From positions 1-5,301 of the forward strand of contig JAGQOI010000289.1 in NCBI GenBank assembly GCA_020427625.1: a DNA stretch of 5,301 nt, in the 5' to 3' direction. A program made the translations under genes and the position numbers. A model generated the notes under the pieces. That model searched no databases. It had not been told where the DNA came from and saw nothing but the letters and a program-made list of their open reading frames with translations. Of the stretch, positions 1-5,301 are shown piece after piece. This DNA is from Phycisphaerales bacterium (GTDB lineage: Bacteria > Planctomycetota > Phycisphaerae > Phycisphaerales > SM1A02). Positions within the stretch are counted from its first letter, which is position 1; each line of letters starts with the position of its first letter.

Positions 1-2
1 GT

Positions 3-863
3 CGCGCCATCCGCGATGAGCTCGCCGACCACCTCGACGCCCGCATCGACGACCTCGTCGCCGCCGGACGCTCGACCGCGGACGCCCGGGACCGCGCGAT
101 CGCCGAGCTCGGCGACGCCGCCGCCGTCGCCCGCCGCTTCACGCACGCCGCTCGTTCCTCCCGCAGGAGACGATTCATGCAGTTCACCGCCCTCGGTCTC
201 ACCGCCGTCGCCGCCCTCACCGCCGGCGTCGTCACGTTCACCCCCGATCCCGTCGCCGCGCCGACGGCGATCTTCCAGCCGCCGCCTGCGTCCGACGCCG
301 GCGTCGACGTCTTCGCCGACGACCCGGTCGAGTTCAACCGGACGTTCACCCTCGCGACGTTCAACGACCTTCTCGCCCACCTCGCGGCTCGTCCGGTGGT
401 CGTGCACTGGTCCGAGCTCGCGGACGTCGGCGTGTCGCCCGACGATGAACTCGACCTCGGCGTCGTCCATCTCCCGGCATCGACGGCGCTGCGCCTCGTC
501 CGCGAGGAACTGCATCGTCGCACCGGCGCGACCATCGACTGGCGGGTGGAGGAGGACGTCATCGAGGTCGGATTCCGCGAGACGTTCGATCGACAGCACA
601 CGCGCCTCGTCGCCTACGACATCCGGCGGACGATCGACCAGGTCGCGGCGCGAGAGGAACTCGACGCCCTGTCGGCCGCGGACCGGATCACCGACGTGCT
701 CCACGACATGGTCGAACCCGACCAGTGGCGTGATCGCGGCGGCGACGTCGCGAACCTCCAGTCCGCCAACGGCGTCCTGCTCATCGACGCGCCGGATCGC
801 ATGCACGAGCGCATCCGGTGGATCCTCGACGTGATCGTCGAGTCCGACGACGCCGACGGCTGA
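3..863 (+). CDS. Membrane-anchored protein with permease-prefix-like N-terminus and STN/secretin-N-like domains (5' partial)
   Basis: The reading frame is open from base 3 through the TGA at 861-863, so the start lies before the window; 286 residues are visible. Residues 1-50 form a charged helical pair beginning RAIRDELADHLDARIDDL and containing AIAELGDAAAVARRF, which resembles the 'permease prefix domain 1' found before membrane segments in many planctomycete and acidobacterial proteins. A polybasic SSRRRR stretch (52-57) precedes one hydrophobic segment (about 59-79), predicting N-inside, C-outside topology. The exported part has a Pro/Ala-rich linker, an STN-like fold (about 112-193, with VVVHWSELADVGV) and a second domain (about 201-278) with MVEPDQWRDRGGD, the style of secretin-N-like domains in Planctomycetota. 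I see no catalytic motif. The cellular function is unknown; a peptidoglycan- or envelope-sensing role is possible but not shown. ATG 177 has its own strong ribosome-binding site and may be an alternative in-frame start, giving 228 residues. The gene converges on atpA and is unrelated to ATP synthesis as far as can be seen. Confidence 0.72.
   Translation, partial: RAIRDELADHLDARIDDLVAAGRSTADARDRAIAELGDAAAVARRFTHAARSSRRRRFMQFTALGLTAVAALTAGVVTFTPDPVAAPTAIFQPPPASDAGVDVFADDPVEFNRTFTLATFNDLLAHLAARPVVVHWSELADVGVSPDDELDLGVVHLPASTALRLVREELHRRTGATIDWRVEEDVIEVGFRETFDRQHTRLVAYDIRRTIDQVAAREELDALSAADRITDVLHDMVEPDQWRDRGGDVANLQSANGVLLIDAPDRMHERIRWILDVIVESDDADG
165..169 (+). promoter_or_regulatory. Shine-Dalgarno-like AGGAG before internal ATG 177
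   Basis: AGGAG lies 7 nt before ATG 177, ideal spacing for initiation. It sits inside the longer open frame, where it is read as Arg codons AGG and AGA. These are the only AGG/AGA codons among 32 arginine codons I counted in the visible gene. It either sets a second, shorter product lacking the N-terminal prefix domain, or it is a coincidence within a polybasic stretch. Confidence 0.4.
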
Positions 864-902
864 CCCACGCTCCGACGAACCCGCGGCCGGCACACGAACG
901 AC

Positions 903-932
903 CACCGGACGTCCCGCAGGGGACGTCCGGTG
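903..932. terminator. Convergent hairpin, probable bidirectional terminator
   Basis: The arms CACCGGACGTCCC (903-915) and GGGACGTCCGGTG (920-932) pair perfectly over 13 bp around a 4-nt GCAG loop. A further 5-bp outer pairing, CGAAC (895-899) with GTTCG (938-942), is possible. The hairpin lies midway in the 96-nt gap between the stop codons of the plus-strand gene (863) and atpA (960), where a shared terminator is expected. Neither side has a clear T tract, so it is not a textbook intrinsic terminator; it could instead act with Rho or protect 3' ends. Confidence 0.65.
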
Positions 933-959
933 TGCAGGTTCGGGGGATGGCGTTCCGGG

Positions 960-2513
<1,554 letters not shown>

Positions 2514-2520
2514 GACGTAT

Positions 2521-2526
2521 CCCTCT
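2521..2526 (-). promoter_or_regulatory. Ribosome-binding site of atpA, supporting a GTG start
   Basis: On the minus strand AGAGGG lies 7 nt before the GTG at 2513-2511. No in-frame ATG occurs nearby upstream, so this site fixes the non-ATG start of atpA. Confidence 0.75.
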
Positions 2527-2538
2527 GGGGTTGATGTC

Positions 2539-3141
2539 TCAATCGGTGGTGATGAAGCCGTCGAGGCGGCCGCTGACGGCGCCCGACGCGGAGCCCAGCA
2601 GGCGGGCCCGGATGCGTCGCAGACGGGTCGCGAGCGAGCCGTCGATGAGCCGGTCGCCGATGCGGAGCTTCAGGCCGCCGAGCATGGTTGCATCGACGTA
2701 CGGATGGAGCACGGGCTCCTTGCCGATCGACGCGCGGATCCGGTCGCGCAGTGCCGCGAGGGCGCCGTCGTCCATGGCCGCGGGCGTGAACACGTCCACC
2801 TCGACCCGGCCGAACGTCTCCTGGACGATGCGGTCGAACGCGCCCTGGATGGCACTGAAGTGGAACAGGCGACCCTTGTCGTTGAGCACGAGCAGGAACC
2901 GCAGCGTGAGGTCCGTGACCCGGTCGCTGAAGATCCGGCGGATCGTCTCGGTGCGCCGATGCACGTCGATGATCGGCGACGCGAAGAACTCGCGCAGGGC
3001 CGCGTCGCTCCGCATGAGCTCGGCGATCTGCTCGAGTTCGTCGGCGATCTCCTCGATCTTCGGCTGGCCGCCGGCCTGCTCCGCGAGCTCGTAGAGACTC
3101 CGGGCGTAGACCATGGCGAGCGCGTCGGTATGGGTGGACAT
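2539..3141 (-). CDS. atpH: F1Fo ATP synthase subunit delta (OSCP family)
   Basis: This is the delta subunit, 200 residues, slightly longer than the roughly 177 of E. coli. It sits on top of the alpha/beta head and joins it to the b dimer as part of the peripheral stalk. The N-terminal six-helix domain begins with YARSLYELAEQAG (12-24), the usual OSCP/delta opening, and includes LRFLLVLNDKGRL (80-92). The C-terminal domain carries the family signature around DATMLGGLKLRIGDRLIDG (150-168). It ends normally in a TGA at 2541-2539. The ATG at 3141 is chosen because the conserved N-terminus begins directly after it. The nearest ribosome-binding sequence, GAGGAAA, is about 10-12 nt upstream and lies in an arm of a palindrome next to the atpF stop. 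It is 27 nt downstream of atpF and 25 nt upstream of atpA, so co-transcription is very likely. Confidence 0.95.
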   Translation of the reverse strand: MSTHTDALAMVYARSLYELAEQAGGQPKIEEIADELEQIAELMRSDAALREFFASPIIDVHRRTETIRRIFSDRVTDLTLRFLLVLNDKGRLFHFSAIQGAFDRIVQETFGRVEVDVFTPAAMDDGALAALRDRIRASIGKEPVLHPYVDATMLGGLKLRIGDRLIDGSLATRLRRIRARLLGSASGAVSGRLDGFITTD

Positions 3142-3154
3142 GGCGGGTGCGTTT

Positions 3155-3168
3155 CCTCGACGTCGAGG
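3155..3168 (-). promoter_or_regulatory. 14-bp palindrome holding the atpH ribosome-binding site
   Basis: CCTCGACGTCGAGG is a perfect palindrome directly abutting the atpF stop codon (3171-3169). In the transcript it can fold as a 5-bp stem with an ACGU loop, and its 3' arm is the GAGG that leads the atpH Shine-Dalgarno sequence GAGGAAA. A ribosome finishing atpF would cover and open it, so the layout suggests translational coupling; that role is inferred. Confidence 0.5.
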
Positions 3169-3738
3169 TCAGTTGCGGGACGAAAGCTCGCGAAGCGACT
3201 CGTCGATCAGACGCTGCTGATCGGCGGCCGTCACCTCGCGCTGGAGGATCTTCGACGCGACCGCGGTCGCGAGCGACGCGGCCTCGGCGTGCAGGGCCAG
3301 CACGGCCGCTTGCTTCGCCGCCTCGATGTCGCGGGTCGCGCGGTCCTTCATCTCAGTGAGCTGCGCCTCGTTGCGGGCCCGGAGTTCCTCGCCGGTCGCC
3401 TTCGCGTCGGCCTTCGCCTTCGCGATCATCGACGCCGCCTCGGCCCGGGCGGAACGGAGACTCTCCTCGTACTCGGAGAGGGCCGCCTTCGCCTGCTCCC
3501 GCGCCTCCTCCGCCGACCTGATCTCGTCGCGGATCTTGCGATCACGCTCGTCCAGACCCGCCGTGATCTTCGGCCAGACCACCCTGGCGAGGACGAAGAA
3601 CGCGACACCGAAGACGATCAGCGTCGTCGCGGCCGGAAGCCACTCGAAGTTCAGCGGGTTCGAACTCGCCGGGGCGGCATGTTCGCCGCCGGCGGCGTGA
3701 CCGGCCTCGTCGGCCAGGGCGAGCAGGAGATACCACAT
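3169..3738 (-). CDS. atpF: F1Fo ATP synthase subunit b
   Basis: This is the peripheral stalk subunit b, 189 residues against 156 in E. coli. A single membrane helix (about 34-55, including LIVFGVAFFVLARVVWP) anchors it in the membrane, and a long charged, Ala/Glu/Arg/Lys-rich helix (about 60-165) forms the parallel coiled-coil dimer that reaches delta. The start ATG at 3738 is chosen because AAGG lies 9 nt upstream. The frame stays open further upstream, but that stretch overlaps atpE and encodes non-conserved Ser/Arg-rich sequence. Before the anchor is an extra N-terminal segment with a short hydrophobic run (YLLLALA) and a Gly/Ala/His-rich linker (EAGHAAGGEHAAPASS). It lacks a basic n-region, so a cleavable signal peptide is doubtful. 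Only one b-type gene is present, with no b' paralogue beside it, so a b homodimer is expected. It lies 85 nt after atpE and 27 nt before atpH. Confidence 0.95.
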   Translation of the reverse strand: MWYLLLALADEAGHAAGGEHAAPASSNPLNFEWLPAATTLIVFGVAFFVLARVVWPKITAGLDERDRKIRDEIRSAEEAREQAKAALSEYEESLRSARAEAASMIAKAKADAKATGEELRARNEAQLTEMKDRATRDIEAAKQAAVLALHAEAASLATAVASKILQREVTAADQQRLIDESLRELSSRN

Positions 3739-3747
3739 GGCAGAACA

Positions 3748-3753
3748 CCTTTG
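3748..3753 (-). promoter_or_regulatory. Ribosome-binding site of atpF
   Basis: The minus strand reads CAAAGG (3753-3748), with its AAGG core (3751-3748) 9 nt before the ATG at 3738. It decides the atpF start against a longer open frame that would run into atpE. Confidence 0.65.
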
Positions 3754-3767
3754 CGGGTCAGACGAGC

Positions 3768-3809
3768 CGCGACGTGCCGGGCCGGACCGCTCCGGACCGG
3801 CACGCCGCG
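3768..3809 (-). promoter_or_regulatory. Strong intercistronic hairpin between atpE and atpF
   Basis: CGTGCCGGGCCGGA (3773-3786) faces TCCGGACCGGCACG (3791-3804), giving 13 of 14 pairs around a 4-nt loop. After one mismatch, four more pairs extend it (3768-3771 with 3806-3809). It lies 3' of the atpE stop and 5' of the atpF ribosome-binding site, with no T tract after it. Such a stem can protect upstream mRNA from 3' exonucleases or cause partial termination, either of which would raise atpE over the later genes; this role is inferred. Confidence 0.55.
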
Positions 3810-3823
3810 TTCGAGTCCAATCG

Positions 3824-4186
3824 TCAGAGGACGAAGCCGAGCAGACCGACGACGACCGCGAACAGCGCGGCACCCTCGACGAGGGCGGCCGTGATGATCA
3901 TGTTCGTACCGATCGGACCGACCATCTCGGGCTGACGGGCGATCGCCTCGACGGCGCTGCCGCCGATGCGACCGATGCCGAGACCCGCACCGACGACCGC
4001 GAAGCCGGCCGCGATGCCGCCGCCGATGCCCTTGCCCCAGTTCGGGTTCGCGGCGGTCGTGAGGTCGACCGACTCCTGCAGGTTGGTGGCGTTCGACGCG
4101 CCGGCGATGTCGGCCGCGGCGGAGGCGACGTTGAAGAGAGCGACGCCGATGACGGCAACGATCGCGAGTACAAGAACGCGTTTCAT
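3824..4186 (-). CDS. atpE: F1Fo ATP synthase subunit c (rotor ring proteolipid) with N-terminal extension
   Basis: This is the c subunit, whose oligomeric ring turns as ions cross Fo. At 120 residues it is longer than the usual 70-90. The core is a two-helix hairpin: helix 1 at about 53-83 with the glycine-rich GAGLGIGRIGG, the conserved polar loop ARQPE (83-87; Arg84, Gln85 and Pro86 contact the central stalk), and helix 2 at about 88-120 with the ion-carrying Glu104 in ALVEGAALF. The residue after Glu104 is Gly rather than Ser/Thr, and Ile replaces the helix-1 Gln of sodium-type rings, so proton specificity is expected. The extra N-terminus is a signal-peptide-like stretch: Lys2 and Arg3, a hydrophobic core (4-20), then ASA at 21-23, followed by a polar segment (about 24-50). 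Cleavage would leave about 97 residues with the N-terminus on the periplasmic side, where c-subunit N-termini belong. GGAGAG is upstream of the ATG. It lies 113 nt after atpB and 85 nt before atpF. Confidence 0.96.
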   Translation of the reverse strand: MKRVLVLAIVAVIGVALFNVASAAADIAGASNATNLQESVDLTTAANPNWGKGIGGGIAAGFAVVGAGLGIGRIGGSAVEAIARQPEMVGPIGTNMIITAALVEGAALFAVVVGLLGFVL

Positions 4187-4299
4187 GATTCAGGTCTCTC
4201 CAGATTCGAATCAGTCGTGGTGACGGCGTCACCCACTCGTTTGGTCAAATGACTGCCGGACGACCATGTTCGGGCGACAGTCGGAAGGTCGGGGGGAAC
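4187..4299 (-). promoter_or_regulatory. Structured 113-nt atpB-atpE intergenic region (atpE leader)
   Basis: This is the longest gap in the operon. It holds an 8-bp stem with one bulge (4217-4224 with 4228-4236, core GGTGAC-GGC-GTCACC), a 10-bp palindrome GATTCGAATC (4203-4212), and the atpE Shine-Dalgarno GGAGAG (4201-4196). A short stretch poorer in GC (4239-4252) precedes the stem. I find no convincing promoter or gene in it. In E. coli the region before atpE enhances translation of the c subunit; a similar role here is inferred from position alone. Confidence 0.4.
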
Positions 4300-5181
4300 T
4301 CAGGCGTGCGACGCGTGGCCGTGCTCATCCTCGTGGTCGTGTCCGTGGTGCGACATCTGTCCGATGAACACCGCGGTGAGGAACATGAAGATGAACGCCT
4401 GCAGGAAGGCGACGAACAGTTCGAGGAACGAGATGCCGACGGCGAAGGCGCCCGAGACCAGCGAGATCCCGCCCGCCGCGATCCAGCTCTCCATGCCCTT
4501 GAGCGCCATGAGGCCGAACATCGCCAGCGCGGCCATGAGGGTGTGACCCGCGATCATGTTCGCGAAGAGTCGAATGGCGAGCGCGCCGGGCTTGATGAAC
4601 ATGCCGAGCAACTCGACCGGCACCATGATCGGCGCGAGGTAGGCCGGGGCGCCGCCGAGGAGGTGGTGCGCCCAGCCGCCGATGCCCAGCCCGCGGATCG
4701 CATGGACCTGGATCACCACGAAGGCGACGAACGCGAGCACGGCGGTCACGGCGATGTTGCTCGTCGCGGTCCCGCCGATGTAGTGGGCGCCGTGCCCGCC
4801 GAAGAGCGTCTGAAGATCCAGCAGCGGCACGAGGCCGAGCAGGTTGTTCATGAGGATGAAGAAGAAGACCGTGAGCAGGAACGGCAGGTAGCGGTTCGTC
4901 TGCGCCCCGAGCACCGGCTCGATCGCCTTGTCGCGGAGATACAGCGTGACGACCTCGACGAACTGGCCGAGACGCGACCGCGTCAGGTAGCGATCGACGC
5001 CGTCCGACTCCGGACCCGTCGCGATCGCCCTCGCGGCCCGCGCCATCACGAGCAGCAGGAGCACCGTCGCGACGATCAGCGTGACCATGTGCATCGTGAG
5101 CAGCGGCATGCCGTGCCACGAGACGATCGTCTTGTCGAGCACGTGCTCAAGGGGATTGATGCCTGCGGCGAGGAAGAACAT
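4300..5181 (-). CDS. atpB: F1Fo ATP synthase subunit a
   Basis: This is the stator proton-channel subunit a, 293 residues against 271 in E. coli. Membrane segments are visible at about 27-47, 98-120, 139-160, 180-229 (in part a hairpin) and 236-273. The essential arginine is Arg204 in KPGALAIRLFANMIAGH, equivalent to E. coli Arg210. His213 and Glu254 occupy the positions of E. coli Glu219 and His245, the swapped pair common in other bacteria and mitochondria. Gln261 in LQAFIFMFLTAVF matches E. coli Gln252. The protein ends in a histidine- and acid-rich tail (276-293, seven His in 18 residues) that is not part of the conserved core. The ATG at 5181 follows a GGAG 9 nt upstream, and only 6 nt separate it from the preceding stop codon, so it is probably translationally coupled to that gene. 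It acts in the cytoplasmic membrane against the c ring. Confidence 0.97.
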   Translation of the reverse strand: MFFLAAGINPLEHVLDKTIVSWHGMPLLTMHMVTLIVATVLLLLVMARAARAIATGPESDGVDRYLTRSRLGQFVEVVTLYLRDKAIEPVLGAQTNRYLPFLLTVFFFILMNNLLGLVPLLDLQTLFGGHGAHYIGGTATSNIAVTAVLAFVAFVVIQVHAIRGLGIGGWAHHLLGGAPAYLAPIMVPVELLGMFIKPGALAIRLFANMIAGHTLMAALAMFGLMALKGMESWIAAGGISLVSGAFAVGISFLELFVAFLQAFIFMFLTAVFIGQMSHHGHDHEDEHGHASHA

Positions 5182-5187
5182 CCGCAG

Positions 5188-5301
5188 CTACTCCGAAGGG
5201 GGGGTCGAGGTCGGGAAGTAGGGACGCATGTGTCCGGCGTAGACCCGGGTCTCCGCGAACAGCGTCACCATGTACGAAAGACCGATGGTCAGGCCGAGCC
5301 A
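5188..5301 (-). CDS. C-terminal end of a membrane protein, probably ATP synthase subunit I (5' partial)
   Basis: An open frame runs in from the right edge and stops at TAG (5190-5188), giving the last 37 residues of a protein. It begins WLGLTIGLSYMVTLFAETRV and then has a short polar tail, YAGHMRPYFPTSTPPSE. The first part looks like the end of a final membrane helix. Its stop lies 6 nt before the atpB start on the same strand, the usual place of atpI, the small membrane protein that aids c-ring assembly and magnesium or sodium supply. The fragment is too short to prove the family; AtpZ or an unrelated membrane protein remains possible. A run of seven C on the coding strand (5204-5198) lies in the last codons, so a slip there would alter only the extreme C-terminus. 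Confidence 0.6.
   Translation of the reverse strand, partial: WLGLTIGLSYMVTLFAETRVYAGHMRPYFPTSTPPSE

Noticed and set aside
172..179. Possible frameshift or gene break at the internal start of the plus-strand gene.
   Set aside because: The frame is continuous from base 3 to 863 with no stop, and domain order (prefix, basic run, anchor) is sensible, so no break is needed.
16..834. Plus-strand frame encoding a Ser/Pro/Thr/Arg-rich protein over the anchored-protein gene.
   Set aside because: Its repetitive composition is typical of a shifted frame in GC-rich DNA, while the frame through base 3 gives coherent domains and a membrane segment.
3739..3873. Extended atpF start at 3873.
   Set aside because: The extension overlaps the end of atpE by 50 nt, crosses the hairpin, and encodes non-conserved Ser/Arg-rich residues; the ATG at 3738 has a good ribosome-binding site.
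4220..4248. TTGACC on the minus strand (4248-4243) as a -35 box for an internal atpE promoter.
   Set aside because: At 17 nt spacing the candidate -10 is CGTCAC, and neighbouring spacings are no better, so no sigma70-type promoter is supported.
4229..4267. Twelve-codon minus-strand mini frame (MVVRQSFDQTSG) between atpB and atpE.
   Set aside because: No ribosome-binding sequence precedes its ATG, and such short frames are expected by chance.

Overview
This GC-rich window carries the membrane-sector and stalk half of a bacterial F-type (F1Fo) ATP synthase operon on the minus strand. At its left edge it meets a convergent plus-strand gene for a membrane-anchored protein of unknown function. 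Codons end mostly in G or C. The plus-strand protein has a permease-prefix-like N-terminus, one membrane anchor, and STN/secretin-N-like periplasmic domains with a C-terminal pattern familiar from Planctomycetota. With the character of the ATP synthase subunits, this suggests a planctomycete, perhaps of the Phycisphaerae; that placement is an inference from sequence style, not a measured phylogeny.

Layout, left to right. Bases 3-863 (+) hold the 3' part of the anchored protein gene, whose true start lies before the window. Bases 864-959 are a convergent intergenic gap with a 13-bp perfect hairpin. From 960 to the right edge everything reads on the minus strand, in transcription order: the 3' end of an atpI-like membrane protein gene (5301-5188), atpB (subunit a), atpE (subunit c), atpF (subunit b), atpH (delta) and atpA (alpha). 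Gaps between successive genes are 6, 113, 85, 27 and 25 nt. The two large gaps flank atpE, the gene whose product is needed in the highest copy number, and both contain inverted repeats.

Subunits a and c form the proton path and rotor ring. Subunit b and delta form the peripheral stalk that holds the alpha/beta head, and alpha supplies the non-catalytic nucleotide sites and the arginine finger. The key residues are present: Arg204 in a, Glu104 in c, and the Walker A motif and Arg379 in alpha. The c subunit lacks the usual sodium-site residues, so a proton-driven enzyme is expected.

The operon stops after atpA. Genes for gamma, beta and epsilon (atpG, atpD, atpC) do not follow, so they must lie elsewhere if the enzyme is complete. 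This is largely an ordinary housekeeping region and I see no new multi-gene system. The points most worth a second look are the split operon, a signal-peptide-like extension on the c subunit, RNA structures around atpE and at the atpF/atpH junction, and a strong internal ribosome-binding site inside the plus-strand gene.
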